Below, in pieces: positions 16,075 to 25,275 of a stretch of 64,000 nt of DNA. Source of the DNA: Spartobacteria bacterium UBA695. Its GTDB lineage: Bacteria; Verrucomicrobiota; Verrucomicrobiia; Chthoniobacterales; Chthoniobacteraceae. The notes below the pieces were generated by a model that ran no database searches, had not been told where the DNA came from, and was given only the letters and a program-made list of their open reading frames with translations. The position numbers and the translations under genes are program-made. The stretch covers positions 124,001 to 188,000 of the forward strand of contig DBMP01000023.1 in NCBI GenBank assembly GCA_002298145.1. Direction: 5' to 3'. Positions within the stretch are counted from its first letter, which is position 1. Each line of letters opens with the position of its first letter.

Positions 16075-16476
16075 ATGCAACTCGCGCGATTCGCCAAATC
16101 GTATCAAACCGCCGCCATCAACACCGCTACACCCGGCCAGTTGATCCTGATGCTCTTCGACGGCGCACTCCGGTTCATGGCCACCGCCCAAGCCGGTTTC
16201 CAAATCGAAGACTTCATGAAGCGCAATGAGACCATCCACAATAACATCGTCCGCGCGCAAGACATCCTCAGAGAATTGCAGGCCAGCCTGGACATGAAAA
16301 TCAAAGGCGACTTTTCGCCCCGAATGTACGCTTTGTACGATTTTATGATCACCCAACTGCACCAGGGGAACCTGAAAAAAGATCCCGCGCCCATCGCGGT
16401 CGTCAGCGACCTGCTGGGGCAAATCCGCGACGCCTGGGCCGAAATGCTGGATAAATCGGCAGTGCAAGTCGCATGA
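16075..16476 (+). CDS. fliS: FliS, flagellin export chaperone
   Basis: The 133-residue protein has the typical FliS start (YQTAAINTATPGQLILMLFDGALRF) and the four-helix pattern through NETIHNNIVRAQDILRELQASLD and FMITQLHQGN. FliS binds the C-terminal disordered helix of flagellin in the cytoplasm and prevents premature polymerisation. The gene starts 3 nt after the FlgM-like gene and overlaps the next gene by 4 nt, so the operon is tightly coupled. Confidence 0.95.
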   Translation: MQLARFAKSYQTAAINTATPGQLILMLFDGALRFMATAQAGFQIEDFMKRNETIHNNIVRAQDILRELQASLDMKIKGDFSPRMYALYDFMITQLHQGNLKKDPAPIAVVSDLLGQIRDAWAEMLDKSAVQVA

Positions 16477-16850
16477 CAGCGCCCCCCCCAGAACCGGAAT
16501 TCTGGCGCCTCTTCGCCAGTTACGAAGACCTGACGCAACACCAGCACACCGCGATCAGGGAAGGGAATTTTGTCCTCGTAGAGACCCTTCACGCCACCAA
16601 GACCGCCATTCTTAACGCCATGGCACAGATCAACGCCAGCGCGGGCCGGATCAGCGATCATCCCTCGCTCCAGGTCCGCCTGGAAGCATTGAAGGCAATG
16701 GTGCAGCGGAACATCGAGCTCACTAACGAAAAGCTTCAGGAGACGCAGCGCACCGCCCGCAGGCTCGAATCCGCATCCAAACGCCTGAAGGCAGTGGAAC
16801 ACGTCTACCACAACGGCACCAAGGCCGAAACCCTCCGCATCCACGGTTGA
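16473..16850 (+). CDS. FliT/FlgN-like flagellar export chaperone
   Basis: This 125-residue protein is helical and strongly amphipathic (FWRLFASYEDLTQHQHTAIR, IELTNEKLQETQRTARRLES). It overlaps the end of fliS by ATGA. The fliS-fliT pairing is common, and size and pattern fit a FliT- or FlgN-type chaperone for FliD or the hook-associated proteins. No diagnostic motif is available, so the family assignment is by context and helical pattern. Confidence 0.55.
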   Translation: MTAPPPEPEFWRLFASYEDLTQHQHTAIREGNFVLVETLHATKTAILNAMAQINASAGRISDHPSLQVRLEALKAMVQRNIELTNEKLQETQRTARRLESASKRLKAVEHVYHNGTKAETLRIHG

Positions 16851-16853
16851 TCC

Positions 16854-17762
16854 ATGTCCGAAACATCCCCCGACAACTCCAGTTCCCCAGATTTCGCCCT
16901 CTTGGAGGCAAGAGCGGCCGACCTCCGCGCCCAGCTTTACCAAAAAGAGGAAGAACTCAAAACACGAGTGGAGGCCATGGTCATTGCCACCGCCGAGATT
17001 AAAAAACTGCGCGATGCCCTGGACTCCACCTTCGAGCAGTCCACCAGATTCTGCTACCAGTTGCTCAACGCCTTCGATCCCCTGCTGGGCGACCAAGCCC
17101 GCGCCGTCGTGGATATCTGCGCCCGAATGGCCAAAAGCCGGTATTTTCCCCCCGAGGAAAAGGCTTCCTTCCTCAGCGCGGCCTGGCTGCACGACCTAGG
17201 CCTCATCAATTATCCGCGCAGCCTCCTACACCGGATGCATAGCGACCCGGCATCCCTCAGCGACGACGAACAAAAAGCCTTCCGCCACCACCCAGCCCGG
17301 GGCCAACAGTTGGTCTTCTTTGCCGACAATATGCGGCGTGTTGGCGAAATCATCCGCGCCCATCATGAACGCTTTGACGGTCACGGCTATCCCGACGGTT
17401 TCGCCGGAGAAACCATCCCCTGGCCCGCACGCTGCCTCGCGATCGCCGTATTTTTCGTAGACTGCAACCTGCCCAAGGAACAAGCGCTCGAAACCATTCA
17501 AAACCAGGCTGGAAGCGCCTTCGATCCCGAAGCCGTCCGACTATTTTTCCAAATGACTCAGGCCGGAAGCCTCCCCCTCCGGGTTCGGGAAGTCATGGCG
17601 GACGACCTCGCCCCCGGGATGCGCCTAGCCAACGCCATTAGCAACACCGCTGGCCTGCTGCTATTTCCAGAAGGAATGGAACTGACCGAAGCCGTCATCG
17701 CCAAGATCAGAAATCACAACATGCTCTGCTCCGTAACGCAACGGTTCCTGGTATTCAGCTGA
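16854..17762 (+). CDS. Degenerate HD-GYP domain protein
   Basis: Residues 15-60 of this 302-residue protein form a coiled coil and residues 70-215 an HD-GYP domain. HD (113-114), HHP (145-147), HHE (170-172) and GYP (178-180) are present. The Lys after HDxG is Leu (HDLGLI), and the Asp of the final AIAD ligand is replaced (AIAVFFVD). HD-GYP enzymes hydrolyse cyclic di-GMP, linking second messenger to motility; the losses suggest weakened catalysis or a sensor role. The last 80 residues (GMRLANAISNTAGLLLFPEG) resemble the C-terminal add-on of response-regulator HD-GYP proteins, but no receiver domain is present. It is the last gene of the fliS operon. Confidence 0.82.
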   Translation: MSETSPDNSSSPDFALLEARAADLRAQLYQKEEELKTRVEAMVIATAEIKKLRDALDSTFEQSTRFCYQLLNAFDPLLGDQARAVVDICARMAKSRYFPPEEKASFLSAAWLHDLGLINYPRSLLHRMHSDPASLSDDEQKAFRHHPARGQQLVFFADNMRRVGEIIRAHHERFDGHGYPDGFAGETIPWPARCLAIAVFFVDCNLPKEQALETIQNQAGSAFDPEAVRLFFQMTQAGSLPLRVREVMADDLAPGMRLANAISNTAGLLLFPEGMELTEAVIAKIRNHNMLCSVTQRFLVFS

Positions 17763-18179
17763 AATCCTCATCCCATCCATTCGAAAAAACCACCGAAGCA
17801 AGCTATTTTTTATATTACTAAATATATCTTTGAGCACACTTACTCCGCGATCTACATTAATTTTCTAGATAATATAGTATTCCTCCGCTTCCGCAGAGCT
17901 CTACTTACCCAAGCTACCGCACCGCAACCCTCTTTCCATCGTACTTTGCTGGCGTTTGCCACACTACAAAAACAGCCTGAATACCCCCCCATTTTCCACA
18001 ACTGAGATATATTACTAACAAAAAGCCGTATAAAAACGTATTGTCAGTCCAACAGGTTATAATATAGAAGTTCTAATATTCAGTATTTATATATGATATG
18101 TGTACAACATGCTTGCAGTGAGAAAGTTTAAACATCGCATTTTTCCCAATAATATTTTATCTCCCCTGAAGCATGGAGT
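17763..18179. other. AT-rich gene-free region of 417 bp
   Basis: The stretch contains many AT runs (for example TTTTTTATATTACTAAATAT and TATTTATATATGATA) and is visibly more AT-rich than its neighbours. I find no convincing frame, hairpin terminator, sigma-28 or sigma-54 element. TATAAT occurs near 18058 but without a good -35 hexamer at 17 nt. It presumably holds the promoter of the sigma-54 regulator gene that follows. Confidence 0.5.
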
Positions 18180-19592
18180 ATGCCGTTCGACCGCATTTTA
18201 ATTGTTGACGACCAAGCGATTATCCGCAAAAGCATGGCGGACGCTCTTCGAGCCAAACGACATTCCGTAATACTCGCTGGTACCATTTCCGAAGCGGAAA
18301 GGCAGATCCAGCGTGGCAAGATCAACGTCATGTTTCTTGACGTCAGGCTACCCGATGGGGACGGTATTGAGCTGCTACAGAAGCTATCGAACATGCCGGA
18401 TCGCCCTCTAGTCATCATGATGAGCGGCGAAGTAAACATCGAAAGCGCCGTCGAATGCATGCGTTTAGGAGCATTCGATTTCCTCATCAAGCCATTTACC
18501 ATCGAGCAGGTCGAAGGCACCTTCAAAAAAGCGCAAATGCTCTCGCGCATCATGAAGGTGAACCGCAACTTGAGCAACGACGTCAGCAAGAGCCTCAACC
18601 TCCTGGGCGAAAGCCCGGCGATGCTCAAACTCAAGCAACTCATCCATAAAGTAGCCCCCACGGAAGCCACCGTCCTGGTATCCGGTGAAAACGGCACCGG
18701 CAAGGAACTGGTCGCACAGGATATTTACAACCTCAGTTCCCGGGCCGACGCCCCCTTCATCAAAATCAACTGCGCGGCCGTTTCAGAAACGCTGATGGAG
18801 AGCGAATTTTTTGGCCACGAAAAAGGAGCCTTCACCGGAGCGTTGGAACGCCGCATCGGTCGGTTTGAAATGGCCGACGGAGGAACCCTTCTCCTTGATG
18901 AAATCAGCGAAATTCCGCCCAGGCTCCAAGCCAAGCTCCTCCGCGTACTGCAAGAGCGCGAATTCGAGCGCGTGGGCGGCACCAAGACCGTTAAAGTGGA
19001 CGTCCGAATCATCGCCACCACCAATCGCAACATGAAGCAAGCGATGGCCAACGGCGACTTTCGCGAGGACCTTTACTATCGCCTGAACGTCTTCCCCGTC
19101 CACATCGTCCCACTGCGTGAACGGAAAGAAGACATTCCAAAGCTGGCGGAGCATTTTCTTTACACCTCCTGCAAGCGCTACAATCGGAATATTCCTGGCT
19201 TCGCTCTGGAAACCCTCGATGCCATGATACAATGGCCGTGGAAGGGCAACGTCCGCGAACTCCAAAACTGCATCGAGCGCGCCGTCATTCTCTCCCCGGA
19301 AGAGGACCCCATTTTGCCGGAAGCGCTCGGATTCATCATCTCGAATTCCGTGCATGCGCCAGCCAAGGCCGCCGCGCCCGTCGAAGTCAAATCCACCGAA
19401 TCCAAGCCCGAGCCCATCCTATCCTCGCTGGATGAACTGGAAAAGCGCCACATTCTTCATGCATTGACGCTGACAAAAGGCAACCGGAGCCACGCTGCGG
19501 GAATACTTAAAATCAGCATCCGCACCCTTCGGAACAAGCTCAACGAGTACAACTATAGAGAGCCCAAGGCCACCTCGGTCCCGTGCCATTAG
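18180..19592 (+). CDS. Sigma-54-dependent response regulator (NtrC/FleR/FlgR type)
   Basis: The 470-residue protein has three parts. A receiver domain (1-120) has intact acidic pocket (Asp 10/11), phospho-acceptor Asp 54 and Lys 104. An AAA+ domain has Walker A GENGTGKE (169-176), the sigma-54-contacting GAFTGA loop (216-221) and Walker B LLLDE. A Fis-type helix-turn-helix lies near the end (GNRSHAAGILKISIRTLRNKL). Such proteins open sigma-54 promoters when phosphorylated. It lies between flagellar operons preceded by sigma-54 elements, so it is very likely the flagellar class II activator. No partner histidine kinase is encoded in the window. GGAG lies almost directly against the ATG, so translation initiation is atypical. 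Confidence 0.93.
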   Translation: MPFDRILIVDDQAIIRKSMADALRAKRHSVILAGTISEAERQIQRGKINVMFLDVRLPDGDGIELLQKLSNMPDRPLVIMMSGEVNIESAVECMRLGAFDFLIKPFTIEQVEGTFKKAQMLSRIMKVNRNLSNDVSKSLNLLGESPAMLKLKQLIHKVAPTEATVLVSGENGTGKELVAQDIYNLSSRADAPFIKINCAAVSETLMESEFFGHEKGAFTGALERRIGRFEMADGGTLLLDEISEIPPRLQAKLLRVLQEREFERVGGTKTVKVDVRIIATTNRNMKQAMANGDFREDLYYRLNVFPVHIVPLRERKEDIPKLAEHFLYTSCKRYNRNIPGFALETLDAMIQWPWKGNVRELQNCIERAVILSPEEDPILPEALGFIISNSVHAPAKAAAPVEVKSTESKPEPILSSLDELEKRHILHALTLTKGNRSHAAGILKISIRTLRNKLNEYNYREPKATSVPCH

Positions 19593-19610
19593 GCCCCCGT
19601 TCCATTGGCC

Positions 19611-22600
19611 TTAGTTCCATTGCCCGGCGTACTCCCTCCACATCCTGAGGAAAGCCTCATCCATCGACGCGGCGAACGCCCCCGGATTCATTAACGGCGA
19701 CGCCTGCATCCTCGCGCGCATCCCCTCCCGGAGAGAAACGCGGCGTGGTTCATCTTCGGCTAAATGAGCCGCAATCGCGAGGTACTCATCCTCGCTGGAG
19801 GCGACCAACTCCGGCAATTCCATCGCATTAAGGAGACTGACACCCACCCGCGATACATGCGTCCCTCCGGCCAATGTTACCACCGGGGCGCCCATCCAGA
19901 GCGCCTCGCACGTGGTTGTGGTTCCATGGTAGGGGAAGCTATCCAAGGCAATATCGACCTGCCGATAAGCCCCTAGGTGCCCTGCCACCGACGGTGCGTA
20001 TCCAATCATATCTAGACGCGTTTCATCGATGCCACGCTTTGAGAAAAATTCGATAATCTCCTGCTTTACAGCCGGATCGTGCAGCGTCCTGGCCTTGAGC
20101 GTCAAGTGGGAACCCGGAACGCGTTTTAGCAGGCGAATCCAGAGTTCAAAAAGGCCAGGATTGAGCTTCGCGAGCTGATTGAAACAGCCGAAAGTCACGT
20201 AGCCCGTTTGGGCCGATGGATTCGCGACAATGGCGGGGGCGTCCGCCGGAGCCTGGTAGCACCAAGCACACGAGGCAAGGCGCACAAGCCGCTCGGTATG
20301 CCATTGTTCCGTGGTTCCCTCTGGATCGGCAAAAGAGTCCGTAATTCGGTAATCAATGGCCGAAAGCCCGCACGTCGCGGGATAGCCGAGATAGCTCACC
20401 TGCACCGGCGCGGGTCTGAGAGCAAACAGCTCAAGGCGATTCCACGCGGTATGCCCGCTCAGATCCACCAGGATGTCTATTTGATCCTCCTCAATCTTGC
20501 GGGCCAGCTCGCTGTGGGACATCTCGGCCGTAAGCCGCCAGCGATCCGTCAGCCCCCGGAGACGTTCCGTAACGTTGTCCAGTCGTTTCGCATCACAGTA
20601 AGCCGTCACCTCGAAGCGCTCCCGGTCCTGTCGCTCGAAAAGAGCCTCAATAAACGCCGCAACCGGGTGCTGGCAAAAATCCGCCGAAACATACCCAATA
20701 CGCAGCTTCCTTCCCGCCGATCCCATTGGTCTCTGCCTCTTATAACGCCTCGCAATATTCCTGACCGTCCGTTCACCCCAGGCACGATGAGCCTCGAAGA
20801 CCTCGCGCGGATGGAGCCCCGGCACATAGTTGAGGCAAAGCAGATAATTATGCTGGAACTCAGGCATCTTAGGATCCAGTTCCATCGCGCGGCGATACGA
20901 AGCCAACGCCTCGGCGGCCCGCCCGCTATCTTTTAGGAGCTTGCCCAGATTGTTATGCGCACTGGGAAGATCGGGCCGCCGGGCAATCAACAACCGAATG
21001 CATTCGAGCGCCTCGCTCGTCATCCCTATATCCGTACAAATTGCCCCGAGATTGTTGAGCGCAGAGATCATATCGGGCTTGAGCTTCAACGCCCGATAAA
21101 AACATTCCACCGCATCGAAGCCCCGTCCTTGCTCTTTAAAGAGAATGCCACGGTTATTGTGAAGTTCCGGCGTATTGCCGCCACGCTCGATCGCCAGATT
21201 GAACTCCGCAAGCGCCTCCTGGGAACGGTTGCTCAGTTGAAACGCCCGTCCGAGTTGGTAATGGTATTCAGGGTCCGCTTCATTACAACCCACCGCCTTG
21301 CGCAGAATCGCCTCCGCCTTGGCATAGTCGCGAAGCCCGATGAGGAGCATCCCCCAACGGTGCCACACTTCGCCCACTTTGGGATTGCACTTCGCGGCGC
21401 GTTCGTAGCACCCCAGCGCCTCCGGGTAACGACCACTCTCCTCCCAAGCCACGCCAAGATGATAGCGGGCCTCCACAGAATCCGGCACAGCAGCACATGC
21501 TTTCTTAAAAATCGAAATGGCCTGCTTAAAATCCCGCTTTGCAGCCAGGGCCAGCCCATATTGCAAGAGCCCCTCACCATAACCTGGCTTGAGCTTCAAC
21601 GCCCGCGCAAGCAACCCCAAAGCTTCGTCCAACTCACCCGCGCCCCGGTGTACCCCAGCCAGCGTCACCATTGCCTCCGCAAAATTCGGTTGCAATTCCA
21701 ACGCGCGAAGACAGCACACTCGTGCTTTCTCCAACGCCCCCATTCCGTTGCAAGCTTCCGCGAGGTGATTCCAAAACACAGCATTCTCCGGCTCAAATTG
21801 CAGAGCTTGCTCAATCCACTCAACGGCGCTCTCATCCTTGCCGCACTGGTGGGCCAGCACCCCCAGCAAATGCCACGCCTCGGCGTTTTGAGGGTTTGCA
21901 AGGAGGATTTGCCGATAGCATTCCTCGGCCTCTGCGAATTGCCCGCGACTATGGAAACGGATGGCCGCTTGCAAAGGATCCCCGCTCAGCTCAGGCGCCG
22001 TTTTCGTTTCCGATTTTTCACGAACAGACTCCATCGCCTTCCGGTGCGGAAAGAGTCCTTCGATTAATTCACCAAGATTCTTGGCGTACTGACTCGTTTC
22101 CAAAAAGCGAGGGCCTCGAGCCATCGCACGGGTAATCTCCTCGCTTAGCGAAGCGCGCCACCGAGCCTCTGTTCCAAGCTTGACAGCCAGCCCGATATAC
22201 CCCGCCTCGTCCGTCGCGATGAGGCTGGGGATCCCCAACTCACGCAACAGCGAACCGGCCATGCGCGAGCGAAAAGTCGCACCATCCCACACAACCGTGG
22301 GGATGCCTAGTTCCAGCGGATCGACCGTGGAGTTAACACCAGCGAACGGGTACGAATCGAGGTAGACGTCTCCCAAACGCAGCAACTCCTTCACATCTGC
22401 GCGAGACGGCAGGCGCTCGGTGGAAATAACGAGGCGGCTACGATCTACCCCATGCCGCGCGAGGCATGCCGCCACGCTTCGTTCAAACTGCCGAATGGGA
22501 TAGGCGCTGGACCAATTCGGATTAAAGGGGTGCAATAGCAACCGCGCCCCCTCCACATCCCGCAGAATCCGGGCCCACGCATCCATTAGCTCCGGCAAGA

Positions 22601-24944
22601 TTTTAAAACAGTTCGCGCCGCTTACAAACACAACGGCCTCTTTCGGGATACCCAACGCTTCCCGGTCGAAATGCACCCGAGGAGCGCAAGCGTCCACAGT
22701 ATAGTCGAAGCAATGCGCGGGGCCGTCGAGCAATTGCAGTTTTTCGCTATAGTGCCCAGACGCGTCATCGGCTTCCGAGTAGGTTCCCGAAACATAGCCA
22801 TCCACATACTTCATACCGCTTGTAACGGGCGAGGAATTGGTAATCCATTGCACCGGAGCCAACCGGTGAGCGGCCAGCAGGGCGACTTGATTTGTAACCG
22901 CCGTAACATTGGTGCCGATGAGAATCACATCCAGCGCCGCTTTGCGAATCGCGTTTACCTGATCCGCCAAACGCGGCGGCAAAACCGTGAAATGATCGGT
23001 GCGCGCTCTACAGGCATCCTCCAACGGCCCGGGATGAGAGGCCAGGATGAAGACAGACACCTCGAACTGCGACCGGTCAAGACCAAGCGTGGGCAGGGTG
23101 GAATAGGTCTCCGTTTGCGAAGCAAAATGCGCATTGAGAAAGCCTACCTTTATTCTCCGACGGTGGGGCGTGGAGGCATACAGTTTAGCATTAAGCGCCG
23201 CGCCGGATTTTTCCAAAAAGAATTCCAAAATACCCGCTCGGCGAGTCATCCACTCCCGTGTGTTTCGAGCAACGAAATAGAGCGGAATAAAGTTCGCATG
23301 AAGCGCAAAATATTTAGCCACACGATAAGTCAGCGCAGCACCCGGCAGCTTGCGCGTTCGCCGATGAATCCCGCGCACCCATCCCCAAAGGTGCGTCGCA
23401 TACTCCTCGACTTCGCCCTTATGGAAGAAGAGCTGCGGCGCATAAAGAACGTAGCCAAGATAATCATCAAGAAACCATTCCGGAATGCGCTCCAAATCCA
23501 GCGGCACGAACTGGTGATGCGCCATCCGGTAAAGCATCAACATCAGCAGACTTGGAAAATCAAACAGCTCCCCGATCAATGCCGCAGCCGCTTTCGCCAC
23601 CCGATCCGCCTCATCGGAAATCAGCGGTTCGTTTTGGAAGCCGCTCTTGAGATATAGCCGGTAGACCGTGCCAAAGTTTCCGCTAAACAACTTTTCAAAA
23701 CCGGCGGAATCAGCGTGCAGCAGAAAATCGCCAAGCCCACGCCGCAGCGCCCGCAGATGATCCGCCACCGTTGCATCCGACGGATTTTCGCGATAAGCGG
23801 CAACGATGTCTTGAATATTCACAACTTCATCCGCACCGAAAAAGTCGCAGGGAGCAACGTCCGCCGGTCTCTCCGGATTGGGTACTGTAGGGAGCCGCGC
23901 CATGACGCCTTCCGCCAGCTTCACACTTTCGGGCGATGGGTCCAATTTCAACGCCGCCTCCACGTGGTGAATCGCGGCTTCGTAATTCTTTTCGTCAATC
24001 AAATGCAATGCGCTACGATAGGCGCTCCTTGCATAATGCTGTTTTCCCAGCCTCATCAACTCCCCGCGCTGCTCCTGCGGAAGATAAGCGTTGAATCGTT
24101 CAATCGCCTTGCCCGCATCGGCAGTCATGGCCGCCGTCTGGCGTAAAAACGATGTCCCCGAGCTAGCGTGCAAGCGGTAGCAAGCCATCACTTCGGGATG
24201 ATACAAAACAGGATACCGCGCCGCGATCCGCATCCACATTTCCCAATCAACACAGCTCCCCGCGGCGCTCCAAAATCCGCCGAGGTCCTCGTAAGCCGAA
24301 CGACGCACAACGATTGAAGGCGGCTGGATGCGCTGCATCACGGCGAGGCGCCGGGGCCAGTTCTCCAGGATTCCAGGAGTAGGACGCTCCGTTTCAGAAA
24401 CATAAAACGGCTGGCCGTCGCCCCGGATATGCGCATAACGACAGAAAGCCGCACCAACGCCGTCAACCTTTGAGATCTCCTCCCGCATCCGGGCGTAGAA
24501 GCCAGGCAGAACCACATCGTCGGCATGCAATAGGTGTACCCACTCCCCCCGGGCCCGCGTAATACAACTATTCCAGTTGCGGCGTTGCCCCAGGTTTTCA
24601 GGCTGCCGGTAAACCGACACACGACTTCCCGCAATCGAGCGAACCATGGCGGCAACATCCCCCTTGGTCGAAGCATCATCCACCACTTCAATCTGCATCT
24701 GCCCTTCCTCGATTCCCGCCGCGAGCACACCGCGCAGAGCCTTGGCCAAATAATCCGCGTCGGGATTATAGGCAGGAATCATGACCGACCAGAACGGACG
24801 GTCTCCACTATCCGCCACCGGCTCGATCCGAGGCGGGCAGTCCGCGGATTCACCGGGAGCCAGTCCTCCCATGATCTTTGCATTGGGAGCGAGCCGATCT
24901 GTCAGCGGCGGCTCAGCGAGCGCTTCTGCTTTTTGGGAATTCAT
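19611..24944 (-). CDS. Triple glycosyltransferase fusion: GT2 + OGT-like + TPR + SPINDLY/OGT (GT41)
   Basis: This 1,777-residue protein contains a GT2 domain at residues 50-270 (WSVMIPAYNP, VVDDAST, nucleotide-sugar site HADDVV at 140-145). A mixed helical region with a TPR-like pair follows near 300-340. A divergent OGT/GT41-like domain spans about 595-965 (RIKVGFLNAHF, YLDSYPFAGVNSTVDPLELG). About eleven TPRs cover 990-1400, and a classical SPINDLY/OGT domain 1413-1777 (LRIGYVSADF, VSYLGYPATCG, SFPYHGTTTTCEALWMGAP). GT41 enzymes move sugars, usually GlcNAc, to Ser/Thr of proteins. It ends the flgF-csrA operon 78 nt after csrA, so flagellin or another flagellar protein is the likely acceptor (inference). 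Whether the middle domain is active is unknown. Confidence 0.88.
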   Translation of the reverse strand: MNSQKAEALAEPPLTDRLAPNAKIMGGLAPGESADCPPRIEPVADSGDRPFWSVMIPAYNPDADYLAKALRGVLAAGIEEGQMQIEVVDDASTKGDVAAMVRSIAGSRVSVYRQPENLGQRRNWNSCITRARGEWVHLLHADDVVLPGFYARMREEISKVDGVGAAFCRYAHIRGDGQPFYVSETERPTPGILENWPRRLAVMQRIQPPSIVVRRSAYEDLGGFWSAAGSCVDWEMWMRIAARYPVLYHPEVMACYRLHASSGTSFLRQTAAMTADAGKAIERFNAYLPQEQRGELMRLGKQHYARSAYRSALHLIDEKNYEAAIHHVEAALKLDPSPESVKLAEGVMARLPTVPNPERPADVAPCDFFGADEVVNIQDIVAAYRENPSDATVADHLRALRRGLGDFLLHADSAGFEKLFSGNFGTVYRLYLKSGFQNEPLISDEADRVAKAAAALIGELFDFPSLLMLMLYRMAHHQFVPLDLERIPEWFLDDYLGYVLYAPQLFFHKGEVEEYATHLWGWVRGIHRRTRKLPGAALTYRVAKYFALHANFIPLYFVARNTREWMTRRAGILEFFLEKSGAALNAKLYASTPHRRRIKVGFLNAHFASQTETYSTLPTLGLDRSQFEVSVFILASHPGPLEDACRARTDHFTVLPPRLADQVNAIRKAALDVILIGTNVTAVTNQVALLAAHRLAPVQWITNSSPVTSGMKYVDGYVSGTYSEADDASGHYSEKLQLLDGPAHCFDYTVDACAPRVHFDREALGIPKEAVVFVSGANCFKILPELMDAWARILRDVEGARLLLHPFNPNWSSAYPIRQFERSVAACLARHGVDRSRLVISTERLPSRADVKELLRLGDVYLDSYPFAGVNSTVDPLELGIPTVVWDGATFRSRMAGSLLRELGIPSLIATDEAGYIGLAVKLGTEARWRASLSEEITRAMARGPRFLETSQYAKNLGELIEGLFPHRKAMESVREKSETKTAPELSGDPLQAAIRFHSRGQFAEAEECYRQILLANPQNAEAWHLLGVLAHQCGKDESAVEWIEQALQFEPENAVFWNHLAEACNGMGALEKARVCCLRALELQPNFAEAMVTLAGVHRGAGELDEALGLLARALKLKPGYGEGLLQYGLALAAKRDFKQAISIFKKACAAVPDSVEARYHLGVAWEESGRYPEALGCYERAAKCNPKVGEVWHRWGMLLIGLRDYAKAEAILRKAVGCNEADPEYHYQLGRAFQLSNRSQEALAEFNLAIERGGNTPELHNNRGILFKEQGRGFDAVECFYRALKLKPDMISALNNLGAICTDIGMTSEALECIRLLIARRPDLPSAHNNLGKLLKDSGRAAEALASYRRAMELDPKMPEFQHNYLLCLNYVPGLHPREVFEAHRAWGERTVRNIARRYKRQRPMGSAGRKLRIGYVSADFCQHPVAAFIEALFERQDRERFEVTAYCDAKRLDNVTERLRGLTDRWRLTAEMSHSELARKIEEDQIDILVDLSGHTAWNRLELFALRPAPVQVSYLGYPATCGLSAIDYRITDSFADPEGTTEQWHTERLVRLASCAWCYQAPADAPAIVANPSAQTGYVTFGCFNQLAKLNPGLFELWIRLLKRVPGSHLTLKARTLHDPAVKQEIIEFFSKRGIDETRLDMIGYAPSVAGHLGAYRQVDIALDSFPYHGTTTTCEALWMGAPVVTLAGGTHVSRVGVSLLNAMELPELVASSEDEYLAIAAHLAEDEPRRVSLREGMRARMQASPLMNPGAFAASMDEAFLRMWREYAGQWN

Positions 24945-25022
24945 GCAAACCTAAAAATAGACATCCGGCTCCGACAGAAACATCGGTCGGCCGTTCAGTA
25001 ACAACCAAAGAAACCGCAAGGA

Positions 25023-25271
25023 TTAGGGCATCGGATCTTTCCTCGCCAAACCTGGCGGCAAAGACAATTTTGGGATTTCTCCACCGGGTTTGCGAGCCGC
25101 CGCCAGATTGCTCTCTTTGATTTGCTTGTAAACCTCGTTTCGATAAATCCCCAGATCGCGAGGAGCGCGGATGGCCAGCTTTACAAAATCGGCTTCGATC
25201 CGGTTGACCCGAATTTCAATTTCGTCGCCAATCATAACCCCCTCCCCTGCTTTTCGCGTAATGACTAGCAT
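25023..25271 (-). CDS. csrA: CsrA, carbon storage/flagellin translation regulator
   Basis: The 82-residue protein begins with the invariant MLVITRKAGEGVMIGDEIEI and continues with VKLAIRAPRDLGIYRNEVY, matching CsrA through residue 55, including the RNA-binding strand and Arg near position 44. A longer than usual C-terminal tail (GGEIPKLSLPPGLARKD) follows. CsrA homodimers bind GGA in hairpin loops and block ribosome access. It starts 4 nt after fliW, its usual antagonist. The two flagellin leaders in this window have suitable hairpins. Confidence 0.96.
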   Translation of the reverse strand: MLVITRKAGEGVMIGDEIEIRVNRIEADFVKLAIRAPRDLGIYRNEVYKQIKESNLAAARKPGGEIPKLSLPPGLARKDPMP

Positions 25272-25275
25272 GGCC

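Noticed and set aside
16104..17192. Minus-strand frame of 362 residues across fliS, the FliT-like gene and the HD-GYP gene
   Set aside because: It lies opposite three genes with clear family features and shows no motif of its own.
18040..18065. Sigma-70 promoter with TATAAT before the response regulator gene
   Set aside because: The TTGTCA seen nearby is only 11 nt from TATAAT, and the hexamer at 17 nt spacing is a poor -35 box.
19590..19613. Possible bidirectional terminator between the response regulator and the triple glycosyltransferase
   Set aside because: AGGCC and GGCCT could pair around an 11-nt loop, but the stem is only 5-6 bp and no T-run follows on either strand.
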